34,621 nucleotides of DNA from a virus (IMGVR_UViG_3300017788_000085:1-34621); one strand, 5' to 3'. Shown: positions 22,501 through 27,475, counted from the first letter of the stretch. The notes: generated from the sequence alone by a model not told the origin. Numbers and translations: made by a program.

Positions 22501-22881
22501 AATATTCCTTATAAGGATATTACGCAAATACAAACAATTGTCGGTGATGGCGAAACTGATACGTTTACTTTAAACTTTACACCTACAAATATAAATCAAT
22601 TTGAAGTGTTTGTGGGCGGAAAAAGATTGCGTAAAAATGCAATACAAAAATTTAATCAAACTCTAGGATTAGACAGTCCTGATGCAGATGAAACAATTCC
22701 ACCTGAATTTTCTTTAAGTAATGGCAATTTGGTATTAACAGACATACCTGCAGATGGAGTTAATATTAGCATAATTAGAAAAATAGGAAAACTTTGGACT
22801 GAACCTGGTGTATCCTTGGGAGAAACACAAAATGATATTGGTTTCTTCGTTCGTTCCGGAACGATCATGCTACCCGAATAA
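7534..22881 (+). CDS. Giant virion structural protein, probable baseplate wedge protein (gp7-like region)
   Basis: 5115 residues in one uninterrupted frame, preceded by AGGAG (7518-7522). It lies directly after gp6, where T4 has gp7 (1032 residues). In order: an N-terminal domain (LLPRFFRTEANQKFLQATLD); a cupredoxin-like domain (~165-335); a LGFPLAYRNIDNTGDILFEF segment (~655-680) that I recall from marine T4-like structural proteins; chitin-binding-like modules at ~1570 and ~1829; FYQGFIQEKGTRNALEKLF (~1934-1952), resembling T4 gp7 FYSTKGIEASYKFLF; seven propeller-type repeats (2243-3330) with three further chitin-binding-like inserts; GxGY repeats (~3713 and ~4081); about nine beta units (~4190-5110); and near the end RIEYFVKENNTLRQLRRGTL. 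No signal peptide or membrane segment is seen. The likely role is as a wedge or peripheral baseplate protein that also contacts surface glycans. It may combine several T4 wedge functions. That it is structural is secure; gp7 identity is tentative. Confidence 0.7.
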   Translation: MAKNTQNEFGLPVPGDNKRTAASLLPRFFRTEANQKFLQATLDQLIQPGVAEKLNGYFGRRNSKSFTSTDTYIPDVSSNRQNYQLEPALVIKDNLNNVTFYKDYNDYINQIKNLGGNVDDHSVLNSQETYPWNPNIDWDKFVNFREYYWLPNGPLGVPVRGQSRDVVSTYTVTVVEEDDNFAYVFSPNGFTRNPSLKLYRGQKYRFEIDTPGHPMAFALTRSFTPGNAIIVATRDGVRAPGLFDATLYGNEYDIGDFIILPAAGGLVGFEDNENVSTIYSDGQIKLGEEGEQIANVYVEKGVIEFTIPFNAPDRLFYISKNNIDTSGTMRIYDIEENAFLDVENDVLGKKTYTSANGVVFSNGLRIYFQGDVIPSAYETGFYYVEGVGDKIKLINEQSLIIPSAFADEVAVPFDVQGFDTVPFEDSRFTPVNKEYIVINRASLDKNPWTRFNRWIHKDIIIKSAEYNNISVDIDESNRAVRPIIEFESGLKLYQYGTFAKVDIDLVDTFTQDVFSTIEGSIGYNIDEIDLVDGMRILFLADPDILVNGKIFQVKFVRLNNIRQISLIATVDSDPLELETVFVTKGKKNAGLSYYYQNGKWHTGQTKTATNQPPLFDLCCPQGNFYGDLNVFDSSNFKGTKIFSYSIGDGRADTELGFPLAYRNIDNTGDILFEFNLLTDAITVQSGLGLINVSTSVGNLRKYSNRTEFEYANGWSKTPYNSKQKVLRQYVAKLGETNNFSIDVYDKPTKLTDIKVNIFVNNNLKKEFNDYELDKINNKLLIRFYNDLSVNDVLLIKTTSSAVKNANGWYDVPINLERNPLNEDITTFTLGEVIDHVNWMLEDIRLFEGLYLGSSNLRDLGDLDFYGKRFVKHSGPINLAAYHITNKKYNLIKAIEYSRREYSRFKRIFLETATLLGYDGPVKEHVDRILTELNKDKIKTQPFYFSDMLGYGTTNKISYEVLDERNPFYGLSQNFDLTNLSNKSVLVYLNGTQLVFNRDYNFNTDGYVLINSYQEEGDVIDIYEYETTNGSFVPETPTKLGLYPKYEPEITIDDTYLTSEPTVNGPFKIYGELNNNQNQRGWFYPVYISKRSAELADTANSSVLLQFKGLNRLIYAPANVVSLAAQDNIQYDEYPIGIAMIRGHDGSYIKAYKDFRDNLLLELENRIYNNIKATYNTDIIDIHDFIGGKFRNTNISKDNINNSMLKDFTQWLRIVDNDYTSNNFYNRENPFTFNYRAQTSVVDGKNLPGFWRGVYIEAFDTDRPHSHPWEMLGFTIKPIWWDQTYGPAPYTSNNLILWDDLEQGIVREPNKSIKILPKYVRPGLKNFIPSDNQGRLKDPIAANYAQNLFFRFTNSTFAFGDHAPVETAWRRSSEYPFAVIKSWMLNQPAKIIGLGFDTSRITKNLVGQYVYKTTLKPITLQDIVFPTAPTDESLFLTSGLVNYITNLIQSNVSRVYDDYKSDVQNITNQLGIKIGGFTDKNKFRIILDSKSPIKSQAESVFVPQENYNIFLNVSSPIDTLVYSGIVIEKQADGYIIRGYNDDIPYFNYYSFVETSSDIVVNIGGISEVTVDWEENKTYARGQVIAYQNRFYRVIRDFTSSSVFTQNNVALLSELPIVGGKTAIFRRNFNKNITNKLIYGAKLVDSQAVVDFILGYDAYLKNAGFEFNFFNQDTGFVENWDHSAREFLFWTTQNWAAGSSIVLSSAANEIFFKQDYAVVDDIYDDFYEYTLLKSDGLPLERRFGSILRERNSFGLSTKNTDDGIFNIKLPLVQKEHVVLLDNRTIFNDIIYQPNTGYRQERLRILGYRSDNWDGSLNIPGFVYDDATVLEWEPWQDYAIGSLVKYKQFFYVALYQVTGSDVFVDNFWFRLNEKPESQLITNFDYRINQFTDFYDLDSDNFDEEQQRLAQHLIGYQKREYLANIINDDVSQYKFYQGFIQEKGTRNALEKLFNKLSEAGQDSLKFYEEWAIQTGRYGAASAIEQVEFELDETKFQESPQAFELTNSLPKDNFDKIYRILPFQVWDKPENYNHSPFPTTNLKEYVLSGGYVHEDDVEYKAGSILELATGDINQVSFGEYIWLTDNNSEEWTVYQITKSIAKVNQLVDNEEKNSLNETLLEIVIDRWTTNIIAKDDIVGIKGASEYLIFGLYKVDSVKSNRFNIVVPEDNEISEFADQEYDLIKLRPVRVDNLTAANQLVQQALYPAQKIWIDNYNNGDWSVLENKPVYENLQTIVNPQLWDSTEQEFSRSMSVTDDNRNLFISAANYQNGAVYYYRRTLETNNLILEQEISPPSSLYNVVDSNFGESVSISEDGKFLAVGIPNASAVLTRYRGLFDPTQTYNKNDIVKYRETLWRANRTILPELAAITYSTFETYVNIVQTETADSTEINLLFTGNPGLENSVTDHFLVRPPADMFNASQAGDKIKLFWNKVSYAYPTLDEYEPWNGVITELYNNSTSLDLISQTHTIVSKIERIFVIPVFITLPLVSDRVSTDTGSGIISYIDIKEDSAVIYLTDVNGTFDLTGELFVNDTQFIGFYTEELTYNPAETLGGLWLINTVSYNNRSTWAETGRGLVYVDFIRNTETRLENNYFNIQSTISAVGPFISNNNRSSFIEQLSSEYNGNFLEPRRTDLFVIRGSRSFTNILSLGNEYEFRLYDGDNRVVDVASAGLSYDVLNKLLQVEDLWDGYIDFEYTNFDFTGNPFEPIARYFWNGTEYIDRGAGTGDILEDVQTPIGTFTSTSTSRARIMFYKRDFLNVRVYVKIISGNWQLLNNIQTVQLRRLANVDPVFGRGPGDVNRIIGTVNDFNNDVAVGNNIIGQLILIKNTVAVGSNPLLPNTFDIVSNPSIIDEEYWFFQELLNQTGIGRDENPPNSLNKDYVQVYNISANDFGTAGPNNAGAVALYRNTQAGYRLIDLIVSEYSIENKQFGKKVKLTKKNNLYTLFVSSVGNATREHPGSIEIFKHGTFDSEIFAGVWSRLQTYSRNEVVEYQGNYYKARKDVIIQTEFSINDTVLWNKISWRRGQDENYRGEWNNQYPYAINSIVVFGNLYKAKTNIAAGAPFSLNNWSLLDSNIDYLGYLPNLTGNAFYNENVFDPATNIERFAKNFDVSKDGTILTVTSQQVNNDSTSIIKVLIYRLLGDKYVLSQTIPASNNVDGFAEAVSMIPDGSKIAISEPFNDENKLDQGIVYIYSQVNGSFVLTQTLFSPNNEEVEKFGYQLYSSEDNLVIASLNGDMKKNTTFDVETGSPTTFDKGFTEFSNKLIDTGSVYVFEFIQNSLVFSESFRYDLATTLFGECILAKTNHVYVGMPRMGNDLYRGTVLDYRKAKNKYAWNVIRELIRPVDVEKIRGAFLYDKRKNEIITYLDYIDPIQGKIAGPAEQELTFKTPYDPATYNSGTNTTSANLDYFWADEHVGKLWWNLREARFTYPYQSDIQYQKANWNELQPGASIQIYEWVESDYLPSQWDEIADTDQGILQGISGTSLYGDEKYTERYVYDSIAQSFTPKYYFWVQFKNTIPTGKNRSISAIDVARLIANPREQGYRFISLLANNRFVLNNVESLIYNKDVVLNIKWLTIDKPNQALHSVYQILTDGVATSNANTDVERKWFDSLIGYDEQNRKVPNPELSVKQRYGIQNRPRQSIFINRVEALKQVIERVNIVLKKTIVIDEFDITPLFRKEPVPSIFNGAYDIAIDTIDELRFVSTNKIVAAQLEPVVQNGKLIKVRIVNPGRGYKVAPSYEIFGAGTDAEIEITINNLGQINNVTVLNEGKDYVDTTRIIVRKFTVLINADSTVFDKWALYSYDNQQAIWFRKSVQDFDVTLFWSYADWYESGYNENTAWDYIIDEAYQLTSLTDSIGDIVKINNVGTGGWLLLQKEANENTEDYSVNYKTIGRQNGTIQFLDTLYDYSKNNVGFDNISFDRYFYDNDPRIELRIILETIRDNLFVKDLKVEYNQLFISSLRYVLSEQNNVDWFFKTSFVSVNHNLGELKQDITFNSDTLPSYQKYVEEVKPFKTVIREFVSSYQSIDNTNSATTDFDLPPYYNTLLQRITPSEAKILDNTLIQLDDNTEDYPRKFWLDNVGYSVKEIQVRNGGSGYIFPPVIRLVGGGGSGATARAYLGYSSITSIVVTNPGKGYTTAPQVIIDGSVDVGGQSARASAILGNGLVRTPSIKIKFDRLAGSYFVSTLVEEEEFIGTNVNFKFNLKYPINTNTNTYAVYVNDEEQLRSAYTVVNLSNTVAGYTRVQGQLEFKTPPSLGSNIKIEYKKSLSMLNAEDRIQFGYESLTGMLGKDLAQLMDGVDYGGVEVKSYDFGGPSGWDTKGWYTDTWDEFDNTFEDEIFRFDESTTNIELSQPLEIDTVYNVYLNGTRIDDPNFGIGVVNNTNAIMPSLVGDGSTQTIDIANYGIQAGNNDVLIIRKITSDGAFKPDPNSYDTALSGGDLQYGNATGTRAEDIIVDGDGFVTPTTSKGPEELVPGQILDTLDIKVYTRDTDGQGLIYSQNYIMNSAIDTYSLGSIPGSKPAVLIKMNNQILNDTEYTIDWINNTATILNPINGVELSIISVQSAAQNIVNYGYFSSDESSTDYVIPVKYNSNYSIHVTVDGNKQTVLLLQSEIDNNIVIRFSSPLLQNQTVSYIVFTNNNLINYSQITKDIFIGDGSTNVFNLTSQPLYAQPTAYNVLVKVDNNILNPGYSIEYTIPQTGDREYAIEAFQFPVGTLSVLDVVVFINGEEITTPDKWRINIANSSITLTESIGIPGDIVTIYVLTNSDYNIIGSQLILNSTPSVGQSIEIFKFTNHDLLGLKRISYDVVARTTLYVEDIEYKKYNRLTIGEVTLRKLAIDAEYVWVAVNGELLSPSVDYSVTPDGTKLRLLRQPNPGDILDVIQFTSPVRIEKFAFRQFKDIMNRTHYKRLDAPATELSQDLNYYDLRIEVSDGSQLPEPNKGANLPGVIFINNERIEYFVKENNTLRQLRRGTLGTGVATKHVAGSDVYDQSSLKNIPYKDITQIQTIVGDGETDTFTLNFTPTNINQFEVFVGGKRLRKNAIQKFNQTLGLDSPDADETIPPEFSLSNGNLVLTDIPADGVNISIIRKIGKLWTEPGVSLGETQNDIGFFVRSGTIMLPE
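8028..8538 (+). other. Cupredoxin-like domain in the giant protein
   Basis: About residues 165-335 show the layout of cupredoxin-like domains common in marine phage structural proteins: LKLYRGQKYRFEIDTPGHPM (His at residue 213), a middle beta region, GVIEFTIPFNAPDRLFY, and a final strand SGTMRIYDIEE. In copper-binding relatives the loop after LFYY holds Cys/His/Met ligands. Here the loop reads ISKNNIDTSGTM, with Asn where His is expected and no Cys, so metal binding is unlikely. I infer a purely structural fold. Confidence 0.5.
12238..16731 (+). repeat. Five chitin-binding-like (CBM5/12-type) modules in the giant protein
   Basis: Five ~30-45-residue segments share the pattern W..x.Y..G/N..V.Y....Y.A: VDWEENKTYARGQVIAYQ (from W1571), LEWEPWQDYAIGSLVKYK (from W1829), FDPTQTYNKNDIVKYRETLW (~2331), VWSRLQTYSRNEVVEYQGNY (from W2972), and EWNNQYPYAINSIVVFGNLY (from W3028). 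Several end in a second Trp (DNFWFRL, TVLWNKIS, NNWSLLD). This matches the aromatic layout of ChtBD3/CBM5/12 folds that bind polysaccharides. In phage tails such modules often contact surface glycans. The match is by eye; the ligand is unknown. Confidence 0.55.
14260..17530 (+). repeat. Seven FG-GAP-like propeller repeats, split by inserts, in the giant protein
   Basis: Seven segments share F(G/A/S)...S.DG..L.V....G.VY.Y: they start at F2243 (FSRSMSVTDDNRNLFISA), F2300 (FGESVSISEDGKFLAVGIP), F2924 (FGKKVKLTKKNNLYTLFVSS), F3099 (FAKNFDVSKDGTILTVTS), F3154 (FAEAVSMIPDGSKIAISEP), F3211 (FGYQLYSSEDNLVIASLNG) and F3289 (FGECILAKTNHVYVGMP). Most are followed by a G(S/T/I)VY or IEIF strand. Seven is the usual number for a closed FG-GAP beta-propeller. 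About 620 residues separate repeats 2 and 3, and about 175 separate repeats 3 and 4. The chitin-binding-like modules at ~2331, 2972 and 3028 lie in these gaps. Confidence 0.5.
18670..20010 (+). repeat. Two glycine-rich GxGY repeat domains in the giant protein
   Basis: Residues ~3713-3785 contain VNPGRGYKVAPSYEIFGAG, then a second half LNEGKDYVDTTRIIV. Residues ~4081-4160 contain VRNGGSGYIFPPVIRLVGGG, then VVTNPGKGYTTAPQVIIDG. Both have the form (N)xGxGY..(P)P.(V/I)...G with two copies each, a beta-rich element frequent in phage tail and fibre proteins. The function is not known to me; they probably act as rigid beta stalk segments. Confidence 0.5.
20110..22800 (+). repeat. About nine tandem beta units at the C-terminus of the giant protein
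   Basis: Residues ~4190-5090 repeat the pattern F.L....... Y.V.VNG..L....DY....(I).L..P...GD.I.I..F, at roughly 70-110 residue spacing. Examples are TYAVYVNDEEQL, TVYNVYLNGTRI, AVLIKMNNQILNDTEYTID, YSIHVTVDGNKQTVLL, YNVLVKVDNNILNPGYSIEY, LDVVVFINGEEITTPDKW, EYVWVAVNGELLSPSVDYSV and NQFEVFVGGKRL. Three units open with GDG(S/E)T..F.L or a close variant. This looks like a chain of similar small beta-sandwich domains, as in tail proteins that form extended arms. Confidence 0.55.
22851..22864. other. Perfect 14-bp palindrome near the end of the giant gene
   Basis: TCGTTCCGGAACGA reads the same on both strands, within the codons for the last ten or so residues of the giant gene. As RNA it could form a 5-bp stem with a CCGG loop. 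There is no T-run after it, so it is not an intrinsic terminator. It lies 13 nt before the late-type box at 22877. Chance or codon constraint could explain it. Confidence 0.35.
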
Positions 22882-22884
22882 ATA
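22877..22884 (+). promoter_or_regulatory. Putative T4-type late promoter -10 box upstream of the 203-residue gene
   Basis: AATAAATA, 7 of 8 matches to TATAAATA, overlapping the stop codon of the giant gene and 17 nt before the next ATG. Transcription would start near 22890, leaving a short leader containing the Shine-Dalgarno sequence AGGAAAAG. It could let fibre genes be expressed independently of the 15-kb gene upstream. Confidence 0.45.
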
Positions 22885-22901
22885 TAAGTATAGGAAAAGA
22901 A

Positions 22902-23513
22902 ATGAGTTCAAATATGAAAGATAACAGTGGAATAGTTGTTCAAGGACATATAAAAATATTTGATCCAGAAACACAAAAAGTGTACGTTGACAAACGTAAT
23001 GCTATTCATTACGAAAATATGAGTATTGCACTTGCAGAAAGTTTAAGCAATTCAGGTCAAGGCTGGATACATGAAATGAGTTTCGGTAACGGTGGCACTA
23101 GTGTTGACCCAACTGGTATTATTACTTATTTGACCCCAAATTCAACGGGAACAAATGCAAGTTTATACAACCAGACATTTACAAAAATAGTTGATGACAG
23201 AAGTGTTAATAACATTGATCCTGCTAGAAATTATTTAGAAACTAGGCATTTGAGTGGTACAAATTATACAGACGTCTTGGTTACTTGTTTGTTAGATTAC
23301 GGTGAACCCAACGGACAACAAGCATTTGATACTGCAACTAATGCAGATGATTTATATGTGTTTGATGAATTAGGTTTAAGAAGCTATTCTTCGTCGGGCA
23401 CCGGAAGATTGATTACGCATGTTATATTTCATCCTGTACAAAAAAGCTTGAATAGATTAATACAAATAGATTATACAGTCCGTATACAAAGTCTCAGCGG
23501 AGGTAATATCTAA
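22902..23513 (+). CDS. Virion structural protein of unknown role, fibre-gene neighbour
   Basis: 203 residues. I do not recognise a T4 counterpart; it does not resemble T4 gp8 or gp9. Its sequence is typical of a baseplate or fibre accessory protein: an early GHIKIFDPETQKV strand region, a helical YENMSIALAESLSN segment, GWIHEMSFGNGG, and a C-terminal half with VFDELGLRSYSSSGTG then LITHVIFHPVQKSLNRLIQ and a final beta strand (IDYTVRI). That C-terminal pattern is one I recall from structural genes of marine T4-like phages. It is preceded by AGGAAAAG and a late-type box, and its stop overlaps the start of the first fibre gene (TAATG), so the two are probably translated together. An adaptor between baseplate and fibres is a reasonable guess. 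Confidence 0.6.
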   Translation: MSSNMKDNSGIVVQGHIKIFDPETQKVYVDKRNAIHYENMSIALAESLSNSGQGWIHEMSFGNGGTSVDPTGIITYLTPNSTGTNASLYNQTFTKIVDDRSVNNIDPARNYLETRHLSGTNYTDVLVTCLLDYGEPNGQQAFDTATNADDLYVFDELGLRSYSSSGTGRLITHVIFHPVQKSLNRLIQIDYTVRIQSLSGGNI

Positions 23514-25576
23514 TGGCTTATGAAGTAAGGTATACTGACACTGTAAACAAAGGCAGTATAACAGTAGATGACAATACATTGAATACAGAAACTAGCATTG
23601 CTTTGCCGGGAAGAGGAACCACAGCGTATGGACAAGCCGTTGCAGAAGGATTATTACATCTTTTAGAAAATTTTGCAAATTCGAATGCACCTGAAAGACC
23701 AGTAGAAGGCCAGTTGTGGTACGATAATTCGACAGGTGTAGATCAATTAAAAGTCTATGATGGAACTACATGGGTAGCAGCAGGGGGGTTAAAGCGGGCA
23801 ACTAGTGAACCGTCTGTAGCAAATAGTGTTGCAGGAGAATTATGGGTTAATACGCAAACACAACAATTATATTTGTTTTCAGGATCTTCTTGGGTTTTAG
23901 TAGGTCCGGAATTTACAGATGGTTTAGTTACTGGAGCAAAACCTGAAATAATTATAGGCACCGACAATGTTTCGTATAACTGTTTAGTTGTTAGAATAGA
24001 TAACATACCTAGAGTAATTATTAGTAGTAGAACATTTTTTCCTAAAACTACAATAGACGGTTTTAGGAACGGAATAAACGCAGGAATTAATATTTCTACC
24101 TCAGTTGCAGTAACAGGTGATATTTTAAAATATTGGGGCGTAGCAGAAAAAGCAGAAAATCTTATAATAGGCGGTGCAGTTATTCCGGCATCTAACTTTT
24201 TAAGATCAAACGACGTTTCTACAACAAATTTTCAGTTACGTATAAAATCCGATGATGGTGTTCAAGTAGGTCTAGGAGGACAATTCAATGTTTCAGTAGA
24301 CAGTAACGTGGGAGTTTTACAGAACAACGTTAGTGGATCTGCAATAGACATTAGATTAAGAGATGGTACTGCTACTAATACAGTAATGCGTATTGATAGT
24401 ACAAAAAGAATAGGAATTAACAATCTTGCGCCTGAAGAAGACTTGGATGTTGCAGGCAATGTAAGAATTAGTACTAATCCTGCTGATGCTACAACAGGAT
24501 TTTTATTAATCGAAAGTACAATTAATAGCACTGACATCGACGAAGGTTCGTTAATTGTAAACGGAGGTGCAGGCATTGCGTTAAATCTTAATGTAGGCGG
24601 TAATACTGATCTTAGTGGCGGCGTGTTAACTACAAATAATATTGCACCTGACAGTAATAGTGCAAGAAACATAGGAACAGTTAACAACAAATACGATCAA
24701 ATTTACGCCAATACTTTTTTTGGAAACTTGCAAGGAAATGTTAGTGGAACAGTAACAGGTAGAGCGGGCAACGCAGACAGGCTAACTACTGCTACAACAT
24801 TTGCATTGTCAGGCGATGTAGAACCTTCCAGTTTTGCATTTGACGGCCAAACCGGTGGTACAACTAAAACATTTAATGTTGCAATATCTAACTCTTTTAT
24901 TTCTAATAAAGACGTTGTGTATGATGCAGGAAATGCAGATGAAATACTACTAAACGTAACAACCGGTACTACCGGAGTTTATAGAATAACTAAAAGAAAC
25001 TTTTTAAAAACTATACCATTAGTTCCTGCAGGTGTATTTGTGCCATTCGGCGGTGAAGAGGCTCCTGCAGGTTGGCTATTGTGCGATGGCTCTGAAGTAA
25101 GAAAGTCGGATTATAACGAATTATGGTTAGCAATAGGTTTTAATTTTAGAGACGCTAGTTTAATCTCCGACGGCGGTGTTAACTTTTTTGCATTGCCCGA
25201 TCTTCGTGGGAGATTTCCACTTGGATTAGATAACATGGGAGGTCCTAGTGCAAATCGAGTAACAAGTTCTGCCGCAGACGGGTTAGGAAACAGTTCAGGA
25301 TCAGAAACTAAAACAATTGGATTAGCAAACATACCTGACCATGAACATGACCTAGAAGGTGAAACAGGAAATCAGTATTATGCATTGAGAGTTGCTTCTG
25401 GTGCTCCGTCAGATGCTAGTGCAATTACCTTTCCAATAGAACCTGGATTGGGCGGAACACACGCCTTGGCTACAAGCGGAGGTGTAAAAAAACCTATTAC
25501 AACTACGTTGGGCACACCCATAGATGTTATGAATCCTTATATGGCTGTGAATTATATAATTTATACTGGACAATAA
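23513..25576 (+). CDS. Tail fibre with C-terminal tail-collar domain (short-fibre-like)
   Basis: 687 residues. Residues ~1-130 are the N-terminal module shared with the next two genes, including LLENFANSNAPERPVEGQLW and two tryptophan repeats of the form G(Q/E)LW......L.(V/L)(Y/F)(D/S)G..W. Residues ~130-500 are a beta-rich shaft with fibre motifs (NNLAPEEDLDVAGNVRIS, SARNIGTVNNKYDQIYANTF). Residues ~504-687 form a Phage Tail Collar domain: FVPFGGEEAPAGWLLCDGSE, then FALPDLRGRFPLGLDNMGG, and PDHEHDL at ~608-614, which recalls the HxH metal-binding motifs of T4 gp12. The likely job is receptor binding as a trimeric short tail fibre. Its start overlaps the upstream stop, and the next gene begins one base after its stop. 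Confidence 0.8.
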   Translation: MAYEVRYTDTVNKGSITVDDNTLNTETSIALPGRGTTAYGQAVAEGLLHLLENFANSNAPERPVEGQLWYDNSTGVDQLKVYDGTTWVAAGGLKRATSEPSVANSVAGELWVNTQTQQLYLFSGSSWVLVGPEFTDGLVTGAKPEIIIGTDNVSYNCLVVRIDNIPRVIISSRTFFPKTTIDGFRNGINAGINISTSVAVTGDILKYWGVAEKAENLIIGGAVIPASNFLRSNDVSTTNFQLRIKSDDGVQVGLGGQFNVSVDSNVGVLQNNVSGSAIDIRLRDGTATNTVMRIDSTKRIGINNLAPEEDLDVAGNVRISTNPADATTGFLLIESTINSTDIDEGSLIVNGGAGIALNLNVGGNTDLSGGVLTTNNIAPDSNSARNIGTVNNKYDQIYANTFFGNLQGNVSGTVTGRAGNADRLTTATTFALSGDVEPSSFAFDGQTGGTTKTFNVAISNSFISNKDVVYDAGNADEILLNVTTGTTGVYRITKRNFLKTIPLVPAGVFVPFGGEEAPAGWLLCDGSEVRKSDYNELWLAIGFNFRDASLISDGGVNFFALPDLRGRFPLGLDNMGGPSANRVTSSAADGLGNSSGSETKTIGLANIPDHEHDLEGETGNQYYALRVASGAPSDASAITFPIEPGLGGTHALATSGGVKKPITTTLGTPIDVMNPYMAVNYIIYTGQ

Positions 25577-25577
25577 A

Positions 25578-27470
25578 ATGAGTTATCAATTAAATAGAAC
25601 TGACGGCACATTACTAACAGAACTTATCGATGGGCAATCAGACACTCAAAGTACAAATTTAACATTTGTAGGTAGAAATTTTATCGGATACGGCGAAGCA
25701 TTTAATGAAAACTTTATAAAACTGTTAGAAAACTTTTCTAACACTGCTGCTCCTAGCAATCCGTTATCTGGACAACTATGGTGGGATTCTTCGGAGCAAC
25801 GACTGAAAGTATACAACGGAGCACAATGGAAAGCAAGTGGTGGTCCTATAGTTCAAGCGACGCAGCCGCAAATGGTTGCTGGTGATCTTTGGATTAATAA
25901 CGCAACAAATCAAGTATATGCATTTGATGGAACTGATTTAATTCTTATAGGTCCAGATTATACTGCAAACCAACAGATTAGTGGATTTCAAATTGCAAGT
26001 ATATTAGATGAGCAAAGTAGAAGTAGAACTGTTGCTAAACTTTTTGTAGGAGGAACTTTAGTTGCAGTATTAAGTGCAATTACATTTGTACCTACAGTCA
26101 CTGAACGAATACTGGGTTTAGTTACCTTAACTAACCCTAACGGAACAATTTTCGAAGGTATTAATTTAATAAACAAGGATACCTTTCAATTTTATGGTAT
26201 TGCAGATTCGTCTAGAGCATTAATATCTATTACAGGTGCATCACGAACTGCTGATCAATTTTTACCATCTGATTCAAATGGTGTTACTGTGGGAACATTA
26301 AATATACAAAACTCGGGCGGTCTTACTATAGGTTTGTCGCAAAATACCGTACAGAAAATTGTAGGTCAAAGTTTTTATATAGAAAATCAACTTATTAATC
26401 ATGATTTGAGTTTGAGAGTTAGATCTAGTGCGTTCGGATCGCTTATTGTAGATGGAATTTACATAGACGCATCTGAAGCTAGAGTCGGAATATTTACTAC
26501 AACAAGATTACCAGAATATACATTAGATGTAGAGGGTGATTTAAGAGTTACTGGTAACTTAATTATAGAAGGCACAACAACAACTTTTGAAACATCAACT
26601 CTGCGAATTGAAGATAAAAACATCGAATTAGGTTCGTTAAATGACAGTTCATTGGGAGATGATACTGCGATCGACGGCGGCGGTATTACTGTTCTTTCTT
26701 CAGATGGTAATAAAACACTAACTTGGGAAAGTAGTACTAATAGTTGGACAGCTAACAAAAATTTTAATTTGTCTTCTAGTTTATTATCGTATAAGATAGC
26801 AGGAAGTACAAAACTTACAACTGATAGCTTGACTAATATTTTGTATGCTAACGATTTAATACAAATTGGAACATTAGTAAATTTAGATGTTGACAGCATT
26901 AATATAAATGGCGCTGCAATAACAAGCAGTCTTGCCTTGGGTGTGGTTGCTGCGTCAGGAATTAATATTACTGCTGGCGGTGATATAGGTATTACTGACA
27001 ATAGAAAGATTACCGGATTAGCAACTCCTACAGCTAACCAAGATGCTGCTAATAAATTGTATGTAGATAGCGAAATAGCAAATGAAACAATAGCATTTAG
27101 TTTTGATATTACAGGGTTAGGTGTGGGTGTAACACTACAAAATGCAGTAGCAGCATTTATAAATGATATGTATCCTGCGGCTGGTGCAAATACTGGAAAA
27201 TTTGCTAGAATACATGCTGTGTCTTATGCAGGAGCAACAGTAAGTGGTATTAGCGTCACAATAACACAATCTCCTAACACTACTGGAGTATTAACAAAAT
27301 CTCTAATTGCTGTTGATTCTAACGGAACACAAAACGAATCAGTAGTTCAAGACATAGTTTCGTCAAACACTGCATCGGGTGTAGCGTCATTAACTGCAAT
27401 TAGAAGTTTAATGATATATCAATCTAACGGATCGGCTTGGACGTTTGTCTCATCTACAGCATATCCATAA
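25578..27470 (+). CDS. Tail fibre protein, second paralog
   Basis: 630 residues. The N-terminus matches the neighbours (FVGRNFIGYGEAFNENFIKL, then LSGQLWWDSSEQRLKVYNG and a second repeat GDLWINNATNQVYAFDG). The middle has the classic marine-phage fibre motif GTTTTFETSTLRIEDKNIEL (~333-353) and, at ~477-497, ITGLATPTANQDAANKLYVD, which often precedes the distal fibre domain. The C-terminal ~130 residues are a beta-rich region (FSFDITGLGVGVTLQNAV to the end) with no recognisable enzyme or collar domain. It probably forms another fibre type or a co-assembled segment. Its stop is followed by a 38-nt gap holding a late-type promoter. Confidence 0.75.
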   Translation: MSYQLNRTDGTLLTELIDGQSDTQSTNLTFVGRNFIGYGEAFNENFIKLLENFSNTAAPSNPLSGQLWWDSSEQRLKVYNGAQWKASGGPIVQATQPQMVAGDLWINNATNQVYAFDGTDLILIGPDYTANQQISGFQIASILDEQSRSRTVAKLFVGGTLVAVLSAITFVPTVTERILGLVTLTNPNGTIFEGINLINKDTFQFYGIADSSRALISITGASRTADQFLPSDSNGVTVGTLNIQNSGGLTIGLSQNTVQKIVGQSFYIENQLINHDLSLRVRSSAFGSLIVDGIYIDASEARVGIFTTTRLPEYTLDVEGDLRVTGNLIIEGTTTTFETSTLRIEDKNIELGSLNDSSLGDDTAIDGGGITVLSSDGNKTLTWESSTNSWTANKNFNLSSSLLSYKIAGSTKLTTDSLTNILYANDLIQIGTLVNLDVDSININGAAITSSLALGVVAASGINITAGGDIGITDNRKITGLATPTANQDAANKLYVDSEIANETIAFSFDITGLGVGVTLQNAVAAFINDMYPAAGANTGKFARIHAVSYAGATVSGISVTITQSPNTTGVLTKSLIAVDSNGTQNESVVQDIVSSNTASGVASLTAIRSLMIYQSNGSAWTFVSSTAYP

Positions 27471-27475
27471 AATAC

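Noticed and set aside
22801-22900. Palindrome at 22851 as a transcription terminator
   Set aside because: No T-run follows, and the stem is within coding sequence.
22902-23513. 203-residue protein as T4 gp8 or gp9
   Set aside because: Its length and sequence do not resemble either protein as I know them; it was left as an unnamed structural protein.
24262-24690. 142-residue reverse-strand open frame
   Set aside because: It is antisense to the first fibre gene, is Leu/Pro/Ser-rich as expected for the complement of Asn/Thr/Gly repeats, and has no ribosome binding site or family motif.
26459-27001. 180-residue reverse-strand open frame inside the second fibre gene
   Set aside because: Its composition mirrors the sense gene and no motif is seen. 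Long antisense frames are expected where the sense gene avoids certain codons.
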